A DNA stretch of 64,000 nt from Tissierellales bacterium (GCA_028280805.1 JANQLB010000091.1:1-64000); one strand, 5' to 3'. Positions 32,143 through 42,800 are shown, counted from the stretch's first letter. A program made the numbers and translations. The notes: generated by a model from the letters alone, not told the origin.

Positions 32143-33123
32143 ATGCAAAAATTGTTATCAATTATAATGGTTTTTATAATTACATTATCTCTAGTTTCAT
32201 GTAAAATTACTAATTCAAACGATCTAAAGCAATTTACTAATACTGATAAATACAAAGCTATAGAGCTGTTCAAAGATATAGAACTTTGTTCAATTTACAA
32301 AATCGCACCATTTTCAAATGGAAATTTTTTAGTAGGTGGTTGGGCTTATATAGAAGGTGAATTGAGTTCTGATGGAAGAAAAAAAACCGAGACTAAATAT
32401 TTATTAGTAGATGAAAGCGGAAAGACATTAAAAGAATTAGATATGGACATAACAGATATATTTAGGACTTCCCTAAACGCAATGACAATAGACTCTAACA
32501 ACAATATTATCTTTCTGGTTTTTAAAAATGAGTTTAAAGATAAGTTTTTAGAACTGCTTACATACAGTATGGAAGGAGAACTTTTAAAAGAAGAAAAATT
32601 AAAACTTAAAGATGATGTAGTGTTAGACTGCTTTAGAAAAATAGAAATAAGTGAAACGGGATTAATTTATGGATTAACGTATGAAGGAGATATATTTATA
32701 GTAGATGATAAATGTAATATCATAGATGTCATAAAACCAGAATATCATATAAGTGATTTTGACATCTTACAAGATAACAAAATAATGTTTGTTGATGCAG
32801 GAAGATATCTTTCTAAATATGATACTGATAAAAAAGAAATAATTAAAAGACATGAACTAGACGATAATCTGATTATACAAAAAATAGAATATCAAAAAGA
32901 TAAAAACTTTATTTATTCACCAGTTGGAAGATTTATTTCTACTTTAGAAGAAAATGGAGAACTTAAAGAAAGAGTTTTTAATTATATTCTTAATACACAG
33001 ATTAGTCAAGTTAGAGAGATATTTGAATTTGAGGACAGCTTATACGTATATGTTTTTAAAACAGATAATAGTAATGCTTTATTTAAACTAGAAGAAATCG
33101 ATAATAAAACTGCTGAAAGATAA
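32143..33123 (+). CDS. Lipoprotein, probable beta-propeller, likely frameshifted 3' end
   Basis: 326 residues. A signal peptide ends in LVSC (lipidated Cys20). The mature part is a run of short beta-strand blocks (NGNFLVGGWAYIEG, LLVDESGKTLKELDMD, GLIYGLTYEGDIFIVDDKC, MFVDAGRYLSKYD), as in periplasmic propellers. No enzyme motif. After the stop at 33121, an adjacent frame continues for about 33 codons in good coding style (TQENELVIAENDLYMNN) to a TAA at 33203-33205. A one-base shift near 33100-33110 has probably truncated the C-terminal blade. Confidence 0.72.
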   Translation: MQKLLSIIMVFIITLSLVSCKITNSNDLKQFTNTDKYKAIELFKDIELCSIYKIAPFSNGNFLVGGWAYIEGELSSDGRKKTETKYLLVDESGKTLKELDMDITDIFRTSLNAMTIDSNNNIIFLVFKNEFKDKFLELLTYSMEGELLKEEKLKLKDDVVLDCFRKIEISETGLIYGLTYEGDIFIVDDKCNIIDVIKPEYHISDFDILQDNKIMFVDAGRYLSKYDTDKKEIIKRHELDDNLIIQKIEYQKDKNFIYSPVGRFISTLEENGELKERVFNYILNTQISQVREIFEFEDSLYVYVFKTDNSNALFKLEEIDNKTAER

Positions 33124-33201
33124 CACACAAGAAAATGAATTAGTCATAGCAGAAAATGATTTATACATGAATAACATAGAATGTAAAAGTGTTAATGAAA
33201 A

Positions 33202-33233
33202 ATAAGGGAAGCTATATATAGTTTCCCTTATTG
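33202..33233. terminator. Bidirectional terminator
   Basis: AATAAGGGAA pairs with TTCCCTTATT around a 12-base loop, between the convergent lipoprotein and peroxiredoxin genes. Confidence 0.85.
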
Positions 33234-33242
33234 ATTCTTAAA

Positions 33243-33983
33243 CTAATATTTTCCTACAAAATCCCAGCCTGTTTCAATACCTCTATCACCAGGCTGCCAT
33301 CCGGCTTGAACTCCTAAACCTGTTTCTTTATTATACTGTAGAGCTGCAATTATCCTTAATATCTCATCTATATTTCTTCCAACAGGTTGAGGATTAGTTA
33401 ACCATGCCTGTATTTTTCCATAAGGATCAATAATAAATGTACTCCTATATGCAAATCCTCCGTCTTCATTTAAAACTCCATATATCTTGGAAACTCTTTG
33501 AGTTTTATCTGATAATAGCGGATAGTTAATTTTCTGACCGGAAGGAGATGTTTGTTTAAAAATCTTATGACTATAAATACTATCGGTGCTTATGGCTAAT
33601 ACCTCTGTATTTAAAGCTTTAAATTGTACAATTCTGTCAGCAACTGCTGCTAATTCTGTAGGTCAGGCGAAAGTGAAATCTGCTCCATAGAAGAATAAAA
33701 CTACCCATTTTCCTAAGTAGTCAGATAATGATACATCTTTTGGTTGGTCATTAACGATTCCCTGTAAAGTAAAATTAGGTGCTTTATCTCCTAAATCAAA
33801 GTAATCACAATAATTTTCTGAGATTATACAAGGTCTTAATAATTGTTTATTAATATCTTTATCTATAAAGAAACTATTGTTATTATGACGATTGAAGCTT
33901 AACTCATCCGGTTTTTTATAATTGGGATGATAGTAGTTATAATAATTATTATTAGGGACGAAGTAATAATATGGCTCTCTCAT
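33243..33983 (-). CDS. prxU: Selenocysteine-containing peroxiredoxin (PrxU-like)
   Basis: A 246-residue product if TGA at 33665-33663 is read as selenocysteine (codon 107). Before it the protein has the peroxiredoxin start DLGDKAPNFTLQ and WVVLFFYGADFTFA. After it the frame is open to 33243 and continues PTELAAVADRIVQF, VLAISTDSIYSHKIF, the Arg motif AYRSTFIIDPYGKI and QAGWQPGDRG. The TGA replaces exactly the peroxidatic Cys of the T-x-x-C-P-T-E motif, as in the Peptoclostridium (Eubacterium) acidaminophilum PrxU. The usual C-terminal resolving Cys (VCPAGW) is changed to VQAGW. The first 60 residues are an odd Tyr/Asn-rich extension (YYYFVPNNNYYNYYHPN) with Cys52 and Cys59. Conventional annotation would truncate or split it. 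Confidence 0.88.
33630..33665 (-). other. UGA codon and SECIS-like hairpin
   Basis: On the minus strand, TGA (33665-33663) is followed after about 13 bases by CAGCAGTTGCTG (33649-33638). It can fold as a 4-bp CAGC/GCUG stem with loop AGUU, supported by flanking AAUU/AAUU pairs (33655-33630). An apical loop with an early G about 19 bases after the UGA fits the bacterial SECIS rules. Confidence 0.65.
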
Positions 33984-34170
33984 TTCTCTTACCTCCTAAG
34001 TACATTATTTTAAAGAATTTTAATATTTTTAATTATATACTATTCAATATAATAAAGTTTTGTTAAAAATAGATGATAAGAGGGTAACTAAATTAATTTA
34101 ACTTTATGATATACTTTTATAGTAAGGTTATTAAAAATCAACTATTTAAATAAAAGGCAGAGGTGGTATT

Positions 34171-35013
34171 ATGAGGTACAAAATGATAGCTATAGACTTA
34201 GATGGAACTCTCCTTAACGATAATAAAAAGATAAGAAAAGAAAATATTGATTTAATAAGGAAAATAAATGATAACGGTATTGAAATAGTTATTGCTACAG
34301 GTCGGAGATATTGGTCTGCTAAGAATCTGACAAAAGAAATAGGAATAGATATAGTAATCATGGCTAACAATGGGAATATTGTAAGAAAAGTGTCAAATGA
34401 TAGACTTCTAATAACTAAATATCTAGAACTTGAGGATTTTTATACCTTAGTTGAACAAGGCAGAAAAAAAGGATTTTACCCTATTGTTCATGTAAACCAT
34501 TATCATGAAGGATATGATATGATGATTGAAATGGATATAGATGATATTAAATATTCATCTTATATGAATAAAAATCAGGATAGATATAAACAAATTGATG
34601 ATTTTTTAAATTATAAAGATGGTAAGGTTTTGGCTGTATGCTTTTCAGGTGATATTGATAAGCTTGAGAAATTTGAAAAAATGATAAAAGAACTATATCC
34701 GGCAAAATACAGCTCGCATATAATGAGTAAACTTACTATAGTTGGAGGTCTGCTGGAAATAATGCATCCGCTTGGTTCAAAATGGCTTTCTATAAAAGAA
34801 TACGCTTTTGATAAAGGGATTTATCCAAAAGAAATTATCGCAATAGGTGATGACAACAATGATATTGAGATGATTAAAAAAGCAGGACTTGGAATAGGTA
34901 TGAAAAACGGTTCGCCAAAAGTTAAGGAAGCAGCGGATATTATCACAGATAAAACCAATAATGAAGCAGGAGTTGCACATATTCTCAGAAAGATTTTAAA
35001 GCTGGATATATAG
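34171..35013 (+). CDS. Cof-type HAD-IIB family phosphatase
   Basis: 280 residues. HAD motifs are clear: motif I IDLDGTLLND (residues 8-17), motif II IVIATGR, a lysine in LGSKWLSIKEY and motif III/IV IAIGDDNNDIEMIKKAGLGIGM. A C2B cap sits between motifs II and III. Typical substrates are sugar phosphates, FMN or other small phosphates; the specific one is unknown. Monocistronic with AGAGGTGG before the ATG. Confidence 0.93.
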   Translation: MRYKMIAIDLDGTLLNDNKKIRKENIDLIRKINDNGIEIVIATGRRYWSAKNLTKEIGIDIVIMANNGNIVRKVSNDRLLITKYLELEDFYTLVEQGRKKGFYPIVHVNHYHEGYDMMIEMDIDDIKYSSYMNKNQDRYKQIDDFLNYKDGKVLAVCFSGDIDKLEKFEKMIKELYPAKYSSHIMSKLTIVGGLLEIMHPLGSKWLSIKEYAFDKGIYPKEIIAIGDDNNDIEMIKKAGLGIGMKNGSPKVKEAADIITDKTNNEAGVAHILRKILKLDI

Positions 35014-35100
35014 TTATTGAACTTAAAAAAATATAATATAAAATATATCTGCACTAAATATTTCGCAGTACTAAACATACTATAAAGGATGTGGAAAAAA

Positions 35101-36035
35101 TGGGACATAATAAAAGTATACTGCCTTATCTATCTGGAATTGTCGTTTCAATAATATTTGGATTTTCATTTATGTTTACTAAGAAAGCTTTAGATAATAT
35201 AGAATCATTTCATTTATTAGCGTTTAGATTCTCTTTTGCAGCCATATTTTTAACTATTCTTCAGATTTTAGGAGTAATAAAGATACATTTTAGAGGTAAA
35301 AAGATTCATTCATTACTGTTACTATCTTTATTTCAACCGGTTATATATTTCATATGCGAGACCATAGGTGTAAATATGACTTCATCTTCAGAGGCAGGAA
35401 TGATGATAGCTTTAATACCTGTATTTGTAACAGTATTAGCTGCTGTTTTTTTAAAAGAAAATCCTACTTTAATCCAGTTATTTTTTATATTTGTATCTGT
35501 CGGAGGAGTAATATTTATTAATATAATGAAAGGAAGTTTAGATGTATCTAATAGTATTGTAGGAATTTTAATTCTTATGGGAGCGGTTATATCAGCTTCA
35601 ATTTATAATATTCTTTCCAGAAAATCCTCCATTAGTTTTAATTCTGTAGAAATAACTTTTATAATGATGTGGGTTGGAACAATAGTATTCAATTCCATTT
35701 CAATAGTAAAGCATATAAGCAGTAATGCTTTAAGCAATTATTTAACTCCGGTTACCAATTCACAAGCTTTATTGCCGCTTTTATATCTAGGTATATTGTC
35801 ATCAGTTATAGCTTTTTTCATGCTTAATTACACATTATCTAAACTAGAAGCTTCAAGAGCATCCGTTCTTGCAAATATTACAACCATAGTTTCAATCTTT
35901 GCCGGAGTATTTATATTAAAAGAAGATTTTTACTGGTTTCATATAGCAGGTGCAGTAATGATTTTATTAGGAGTATGGGGTACTAATTACTTTGGTAATA
36001 AAAAAGATAGGACTAAAAAAAGCCTTAAAGCTTAG
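35101..36035 (+). CDS. EamA/DMT-family transporter
   Basis: About 311-314 residues; the ATG at 35091 and the in-frame ATG at 35100-35102 both precede a membrane protein with ten predicted helices. Two EamA repeats are visible, with FSFMFTKKALDNI in the first and ISASIYNILSRKSS plus LGILSSVIAFFMLNYTLSKLEAS in the second (shown in part). The family exports amino acids, drugs or metabolites; the substrate is unknown. GGATG upstream serves as a weak ribosome site for the first ATG. Followed by a foldase-like gene with its own ribosome site. Confidence 0.85.
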
Positions 36036-36105
36036 AAAAACTAGACAAATAGCACCTATTCTGTTATCATTACAGTGACTAAACAAAAAAAGGAGAGTTT
36101 ATTTA

Positions 36106-36855
36106 ATGGAAGATTTTAAAGTTTTAGCTACAGTTAACGGTAAAGAAATTACTGATAAGCATGTAGATTCACTGCTTCACAGTTTAGGCCCGCAAAGGTC
36201 AGCTCAGTTTAACTCAATAGAAGGAAGAAAACAATTACTTAATGAATTGATAAGTCAAGAATTATTCTATCTTGAAGCCAAAGAAAAAGATATGGATAAA
36301 GAAGAAGGATTCAAGAGAGAGTTAGAACATACAAAGGAAAATTTATTAAAGCAGTATGCTATAAGATCAGCTTTAAATCAAGCTGAAATTAGTGAAAAAG
36401 AAGTTTCTGATTACTATGAACAAAATAAAGAAAGATTTAAAAATGAAGAATCTGTAAAGGCAAGTCATATACTTGTAGACACAGAAGATACAGCTAATGA
36501 AATCTTAGAAAACATTAAAGCAGGGCTGGAATTTGAAGAAGCAGCTAAAGTAAATTCAAAATGTCCTTCAAAGGAAAATGGCGGAGATTTGGGATATTTC
36601 ACTAAAGGCAGGATGGTTGCAGAATTTGAAAAAGCAGCATTTAAAATGGAGAAGGGCGAGCTTAGTAGTCCTGTAAGAACACAGTTTGGATACCATATAA
36701 TTAAAGTTATTGATAAAAAACCAGAAAATATTATGAAATTCGAAGAAGTTAAAGATGATCTTACTCAACAAATCATTGCGATGAAGCAAAATGAAATATA
36801 TAATAAAAAAAGTGAAGAATTAAAGAACAAATATGATGTAAAGATTAATGAATAA
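36106..36855 (+). CDS. PpiC-type peptidyl-prolyl isomerase, cytosolic form
   Basis: 249 residues. An N-terminal SurA-like helical region starts ATVNGKEITDKHVDSLL. The parvulin (PpiC) domain at residues about 120-215 has VKASHILVDTEDTANEI, CPSKENGGDLGYFTKGRMV and FGYHIIKVIDKKP. There is no signal peptide or lipobox, so unlike PrsA it should act inside the cell as a chaperone or prolyl isomerase. The C-terminal 30 residues are helical. The ribosome site AAAGGAGAG is good, and a 15-bp terminator follows. Confidence 0.9.
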   Translation: MEDFKVLATVNGKEITDKHVDSLLHSLGPQRSAQFNSIEGRKQLLNELISQELFYLEAKEKDMDKEEGFKRELEHTKENLLKQYAIRSALNQAEISEKEVSDYYEQNKERFKNEESVKASHILVDTEDTANEILENIKAGLEFEEAAKVNSKCPSKENGGDLGYFTKGRMVAEFEKAAFKMEKGELSSPVRTQFGYHIIKVIDKKPENIMKFEEVKDDLTQQIIAMKQNEIYNKKSEELKNKYDVKINE

Positions 36856-36860
36856 AGATA

Positions 36861-36892
36861 TTAAGTCCTCTGGCATTTGCCAGAGGACTTAA
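36861..36892. terminator. Bidirectional terminator, perfect 15-bp stem
   Basis: TTAAGTCCTCTGGCA pairs perfectly with TGCCAGAGGACTTAA around TT, between convergent genes. Confidence 0.85.
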
Positions 36893-36895
36893 ATG

Positions 36896-37084
36896 TTAAT
36901 AGATTTCTTCCGGTTGAGTATTTCTATGCTCAACTAAATCTATTGAACCTAAAACTATATGGGCAAGACCAAATCCTACTATTCCCCATGCCAATGGACC
37001 GGGAATTAAATTTTTCATTGCATAACCTGAAGTTGTTACAACAGTTCCTAATACAGTTGGAATTAAACCTTCTCTAGCTTTCAT
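36896..37084 (-). CDS. Small conserved hydrophobic protein (62 aa)
   Basis: 62 residues starting MKAREGLIPTVLGTVVTTSG with a strong GGAGG site. Two short membrane helices with small residues are followed by a charged end (DLVEHRNTQPEEIY). Similar short proteins occur in Clostridia genomes without known function. It sits at the left edge of the P-type ATPase island, divergent from it, and could belong to it or be incidental. Confidence 0.72.
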   Translation of the reverse strand: MKAREGLIPTVLGTVVTTSGYAMKNLIPGPLAWGIVGFGLAHIVLGSIDLVEHRNTQPEEIY

Positions 37085-37315
37085 AAGAAACCTCCAATCT
37101 TTTTTGTTGATAGGTTCACTATTATTTTTTTCAAAAATGATAAATATAATAAGTGGTGGATTTATTTATTTCAGAGATTAAAATCATAAAATAGTAAAAA
37201 AAACCTTTTATACAATTTTTTAATAAATTAAGATTAAAATTTTACTTTATATAAAACCTTTATTTTAAGAATTTATTATAATTACTTGGTTATAATAACC
37301 TTGAGGTGATTATAA

Positions 37316-37426
37316 GTGAAAAAATTATTTGGAATTTTGTTAATTTTTTTAGGAATTATAGGTATTGTAATGCCTATTTTGCCGGGGTGGATTTTTCTGG
37401 TTTCCGGTTTTAGTTTCTTTGTATAG
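37316..37426 (+). CDS. PGPGW-type small membrane protein (36 aa)
   Basis: 36 codons from a GTG after GAGGTGA: one or two short helices with the turn MPILPGWIFLVSGF, matching the short PGPGW transmembrane motif. It ends 12 bases before the P-type ATPase gene, so it is the first gene of that operon. Too short for standard gene callers. Confidence 0.7.
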   Translation: MKKLFGILLIFLGIIGIVMPILPGWIFLVSGFSFFV

Positions 37427-37438
37427 AATGGTGATATT

Positions 37439-39562
37439 ATGAAAGTTCTAAGTTTTGTACCCGGCAGGGTAAGATTTAGAGAAGAAGGTATTCAAAGAAA
37501 TAAGGAAATAAGTCAGTTAGTTCAGTTTTATATAAGAGATTTAGCTGGAGTTAAGAATTGTAAAACTAACTCTGTAAATGGTTCAATTATTATTGATTAT
37601 AATATCAATGAGATTGGAATTCAAATATTAATAAAAAAAATAAAAATGCTGATTACAACTAATTCTGCGTATATGCAGTATATTAAAGACATATATAAAG
37701 AATATTTAGAGGCCGAGAATAAATTAAGACGAGCTAAAAATAAGATGGTTATTTTCGGTGCAATTTATGCTGCATTTAAGGCTAAGCAGTTTTTCTTTGG
37801 AAAGTTTTTCTTAAGCAGAAGTCTTCCAGTCTTACAGATTGCATCTATTATAACTATTGTTAAAGGATATCCGGCAGCTAAAAGAGTTTACAAAAAAATC
37901 ACTCGATATTTTCCGACTAATGAGGATAAATTATTACTGCTTTTAGGAACTGCATTTACGTTTATGAGAGAAGGAAATAAGGGAACTATGCTATTATTCC
38001 TTAAAGCATTTACAGATGCAATACAGTCCTACACTGAGGTGGAAAATAAGAGATTATTATTACAAAACAGTAAGAATCCTTTAGCCTTAATGTGGTATGG
38101 TCATTTAGATAAGGAATATCTAGTACCCTTAAAGTCTTTAGAATTAGGTGATATTGTTACATTTTATGAAAATGAAACAATACCTATGGAAGGAACTATT
38201 GTAGAAGGAGAAGCGTTTATCAACCAAATATACTATACGGGGCAGCCGGAAGTAAGAATGTTTAAAAAAGGAGATAAGGTTAATGAAGGAATGTTTATTT
38301 CTTCAGGTAATATAAAGGTGAAAATAGATAATATAATAGATAATATTCCTAAGGCAGATTTAAATATAAAGCATTTAGATATAAAAAGACAAGTGTCTAA
38401 TTATCAAGAAAGACAAATTTATATAGCTTCATCCATGGCAGTTATAAGTTATCTTATAACTGGTACTACTCTAGCCCCTCTAGCTGTTTTATTGACTATG
38501 AGTACGTCTGCATCAAAGACAGCTCTAAATGCAGGACTTAGTAATTACTTAAAGCTACTTAAAAAACATGAGATTACATTGAGAAATATTAATACTATAG
38601 AAAACATTGTAAATACCAATAGCATAGTTTTTGATAAAACAGGAACGTTAACTAAGGGAAGGCTGAGGATTTCAGATATTAAATTATTTGATGACAGTTA
38701 CACTAAAGAGAGTATTCTGGAAGCTTGTGCAGCCTGTGAAGCTTCAATACGCCATCCTGTAGCATATACCATCAATATGTCTCATGACGGAGATTATAAA
38801 GATGAACTGGTAGAAAAGTCTATATATGTACCCTCTAAAGGAGTTATATCTAATTATAATGGTCATAATTTATTAATTGGAAATAGAAAACTTCTAGAGG
38901 ATGAAGGAGTAAAAATTACTTTAAGTAGTAATGATGAAAAAATTAATAATGAGTATTATCTACCAATATATGTGTCAATAGATAATAAAGTAGTATCTAT
39001 TATTTTTATGGTAGAAGAATTAGAACCACAGGCTGAAGAATTGATAACAGGATTAAAAAATATAAATATATCAGATATATCAATTATTAGCGGTGATTTA
39101 CAGCAAAACGTAAAAAGACTTGGAGAACTTCTGAATATAGAACAGGTTCATGGAAGTATGTCTATTGAAGATAAAGAAAAGTATATTGAAGATAAAAAGC
39201 AATCAGGTAAAGTTATAATGGTGGGAGATGGAGTAAATGATACACTTGCAATGCAAAAGGCTGATGTAAGTATTTCTTATAGCAGTTTAGCATCTGAAAA
39301 AGCTGTTATGAAGTCAGATTGTATACTAGCACATAAGGAAATGAGAAATATTTTAGATTTATTAGACTTAACCAAAAGAAGCTATAAACGTATTAAAGGA
39401 AATATTGCATTTTCACAACATTATAATTTTGTTTTTGGAGTTTTAGCTATGTTTGGATATATAAATCCATTTAAGGCAAAAAGTCTAAATACTTTAAATT
39501 CAATAATAGCTGTATTGGGTAGTTCAATAATTAACAAAACTAAAGTAAAATATAAGGAGTGA
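37439..39562 (+). CDS. P1B-like P-type ATPase lacking the CPC motif, with HMA_2-like head
   Basis: 707 residues. The N-terminus (VPGRVRFREEG, residues about 6-16, domain to about 75) resembles a cysteine-less heavy-metal-associated domain. The catalytic core is intact: DKTGTLTKG with Asp399, IRHPVAYTI (HP motif region), SIISGDLQQN and GDGVNDTLAMQKAD. At the place of the CPC metal site in the helix about 40 residues before Asp399 the sequence is MSTSASKTAL, with no Cys or Pro. So the transported ion is not the usual Cu/Zn/Cd. P1B-6-like ATPases of iron-storing ferrosomes are a possible relation. It follows the PGPGW peptide and precedes a small anchor protein. Confidence 0.82.
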   Translation: MKVLSFVPGRVRFREEGIQRNKEISQLVQFYIRDLAGVKNCKTNSVNGSIIIDYNINEIGIQILIKKIKMLITTNSAYMQYIKDIYKEYLEAENKLRRAKNKMVIFGAIYAAFKAKQFFFGKFFLSRSLPVLQIASIITIVKGYPAAKRVYKKITRYFPTNEDKLLLLLGTAFTFMREGNKGTMLLFLKAFTDAIQSYTEVENKRLLLQNSKNPLALMWYGHLDKEYLVPLKSLELGDIVTFYENETIPMEGTIVEGEAFINQIYYTGQPEVRMFKKGDKVNEGMFISSGNIKVKIDNIIDNIPKADLNIKHLDIKRQVSNYQERQIYIASSMAVISYLITGTTLAPLAVLLTMSTSASKTALNAGLSNYLKLLKKHEITLRNINTIENIVNTNSIVFDKTGTLTKGRLRISDIKLFDDSYTKESILEACAACEASIRHPVAYTINMSHDGDYKDELVEKSIYVPSKGVISNYNGHNLLIGNRKLLEDEGVKITLSSNDEKINNEYYLPIYVSIDNKVVSIIFMVEELEPQAEELITGLKNINISDISIISGDLQQNVKRLGELLNIEQVHGSMSIEDKEKYIEDKKQSGKVIMVGDGVNDTLAMQKADVSISYSSLASEKAVMKSDCILAHKEMRNILDLLDLTKRSYKRIKGNIAFSQHYNFVFGVLAMFGYINPFKAKSLNTLNSIIAVLGSSIINKTKVKYKE

Positions 39563-39569
39563 AAGGAAT

Positions 39570-39758
39570 ATGAAGAATCCCTTCAAACCATTTACAGGAG
39601 AAAGTATACTATTAGCATTAGGTATAACATTAATTAGTTCTTTAGTATTTCCGGTTATCAAAGAAATTGTTAAATCTAATAAAAAGCGGAACAATAATTT
39701 ATTTAAACTACATAATAAAGATGGAAGTAGATTCTCAATGAATAAAAGAGAAATTTAA
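39570..39758 (+). CDS. Small single-helix membrane protein (62 aa)
   Basis: 62 residues: MKNPFKPFTGESILLALGIT, one membrane helix (residues about 13-32), then a basic Lys/Asn-rich tail. It starts seven bases after the ATPase stop and is in the same operon. Its opening resembles that of the 133-residue protein at 45904 (KPFGTQSFVLGIGLAAL), suggesting a shared anchor module used twice in this island. Confidence 0.78.
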   Translation: MKNPFKPFTGESILLALGITLISSLVFPVIKEIVKSNKKRNNNLFKLHNKDGSRFSMNKREI

Positions 39759-39785
39759 AAGTCTGGTTAATATCACCAGACTTTT
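39757..39785. terminator. Bidirectional terminator between the two ATPases
   Basis: AAAAGTCTGG pairs with CCAGACTTTT around a 9-base loop. It serves the convergent P1B-like and P2-type ATPase genes. Confidence 0.85.
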
Positions 39786-39803
39786 GAATTTTCATCATAA
39801 TAC

Positions 39804-42800
39804 TTATGCTAAAGCAGATTGTTCTTTTACTCTGACTTGAACGAGTTTTGCAGCCTGTTCCTTAATATAATCAAGTCTTCCAATAAACGAAGCCATAAAT
39901 AGTATAAACAGCCAATCACTTAGTCCTAATGCACATGTTCCAAAGAAGCCCATAAGCTGTGGAATATATATTGTAGCTAATAATAAGGAGGAAGAAATAG
40001 CTACAGACGGTACTACATATTTGTTTTTACTCAATGGTGCTGTTCTACAATCAAAAACATGGAACATTTGATTAGTAATGAGATTTGCATAAGCCAGTGT
40101 TCTGGCTTTTATTAGGTTTCCAGTTACTAATAAAGTGCTTGTGTATATGCCTAATGTACTTATTCCCATCATAAATCCTCTTGATAAAATTTTACTTAAC
40201 AGTTTACGGTCAAAAATACTTTTATCAGCGTTTCTTGGAGGTTGAGACATTACATTATCATTAGGAGGGTCTACCCCTAGTGATAAAGCAGGAATACCTT
40301 CTGTTATTAAATTAATCATCAAAATCTGACTTGCTATTAATGGCGTAGGAAGTCCTGCAATTGATGCTAAAAATATTGCTAAAACTTCACCAACATTTCC
40401 TGACAATACATATCTTAAGAATTTTTTAACATTACCGCTTATTCCTCTGCCTTCTTCAATAGCTTTGACAATGGTAATAAAATTATCATCTGTAAGTATA
40501 ATAGAAGAAGATTCTCTTGTTACATTTGTTCCATTTTTACCCATAGCAATTCCTATATCTGCTTCCTTAATAGCAGGTGCATCATTTACTCCATCTCCAG
40601 TCATTGCAACAATATGATCCTTTTGTTTAAGAGCTTTAACAATCCTAAGTTTTTGATGTGGAGATGTTCTTGCAAATACTGTTACATTATCTATGTTTTC
40701 TAAAAGTTCTTTATCAGAGAGACTGTCTAATTCTTCTCCGGTTAATATAATACTTTTATCGTCCAGTATTTTAATCTGTCTTGCTACAGCTTCCGCAGTT
40801 TTTTTGTGATCACCAGTTATCATTATAACTTTTATACCTGCTTTTTTACATTTCTTAATAGCTGACTTAACATGTTCTCTAGGCGGGTCAATCATGCCTG
40901 CCAGACCTACAAAAACTAAATCATTTTCAATTGCAGACTCACATTCTTTAAATTTATCTATATCCTTATAAGCAAAACCTATTACTCTTAAAGCTTTTGA
41001 AGCCATTTTGCAGATTGACTTTTTAATTTTATCAATATCTTCTTTAGTAATCTGTCTGACTTTTTTACCATCAAGGATTTTACTGCATTTTGAAAGTACA
41101 ATATCCGGTGCACCTTTCATATTTACTGTGTAGTTATTATCTGTATCTTTACAAACTACAGTCATTTTTTTAATCTCTGAATCAAAGGCAAATTCTTTAA
41201 CACGCGTATAGCAGTTAAAACCTTCAAGGTTTACATCTGCTTTATATGCAGCAACTAACAAAGCACCTTCAGTATGATCGCCCAGGATTTCCAGACAATT
41301 ATTTTTAACCTTATAAGAAGCGTTATTACATAGACCTCCAATGGTTAATAACTTATTTAGAGTTAAAATATTATTAACATCTACTTTGAAGTTATTATAA
41401 TAAAAATCACCCTTAGTAGAGTAACCTTCTCCTGTAACAGTATAATTCTTATTAATAGTTTCGATTTCAGTTACTGTCATCTTTCCGGTTGTTAATGTTC
41501 CGGTTTTGTCAGTGCATATTACATCTACACAGCTTAAGGACTCTACGGCAGGAAGTCTTTTAATTATAGCTCTTTTTTTTGCCATTCTTTGAACTCCAAA
41601 GGCAAGAGATATAGTAAAAACTGTAGTTAAACCTTCAGGAATTGCTCCAATTGCAAGACTCACTCCTGTTCTAAGCATATGAATAAAAGATTGACCTCCT
41701 ATGATACCGCTTAACATTATACCTCCACACATTCCCAGACAAGCCCATGTAATATATTTTCCCAGTCCGTCTAAGTCCTTTTGAAGGGGAGTTTTTGTAA
41801 TTTTATCATCACCTATAAGTTTTGCAATATTTCCTAGTTCAGTATTTCTACCTGTCTGTAAAACTACTGCCTTACCTGTACCTTTTAATACAGTTGTTCC
41901 CATATATACTATGTTTTTTCTATCTCCAAGGGTAACCGGAGAAGAATAGCTGATTTTATAAGATTTATCTACAGCTTCAGACTCCCCTGTAAGAGAAGAT
42001 TCATCAATTTTAAGCTGAGAGCTTTCAATTAATCTAGCATCTGCCGGTATAATATCACCAGCTTCAAATAATATAATATCTCCCGGAACTAGGTGGCTAG
42101 ATGCAATTTGATGAGTTTCACAATCTCTAATTACCTTTGACTTAGATGCTGAATAGGATTTTAATGCCTCTAAAGATTTTTCTGCTTTGTTATTCTGCCA
42201 AACTCCAAGAATAGCTTCAAGTAAAACAATTACAATTATTGTTATTGAATCTCCTAATTGACCCAGAAAGGCTGACACTACACTTGCACCTAATAGGAGT
42301 TTAACAATAAAACTATCAAACTGTTCAAGAAAATTAGAAATAAAAGATTTCTTTTTCTTGTTTTCAAATTCATTTAAACCAATTTCAGACAATAATATTT
42401 CCGCTTGTTCTTGTGATAGACCTTCAAGTTCATCAGTATTAAGAAGATCAATAATTTGAGAAATACTCATTAAGTGCCACTGATCATTAATGCATTTTTT
42501 CCTTTGGCTATTATTAGATTGAATTGGATTAATTTTTCTTATACCATTTTGATAATAACGATGAGATAATATATTTTTAGATTTGACAATTTCATCAACG
42601 GATAAATCCTCGATTGGGTTTGAAATTGATGTTACAGCAGCTTTAGACTTAGTTTCAATTAATTCATAATTTGCCGTTTTATAATTAAGCAAATAACTTT
42701 GTATTTTGTTTTTTAACATACTTACAGTAATTTTACTTTCGTCAAAGTATATTAATAAAGATTTACTGTAATTGTTAATTTTAATTTGTTTAATACCATC

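Noticed and set aside
33663..33983. 106-residue truncated peroxiredoxin pseudogene
   Set aside because: The frame continues without any other lesion after a single TGA at the catalytic position, and a SECIS-like hairpin follows.
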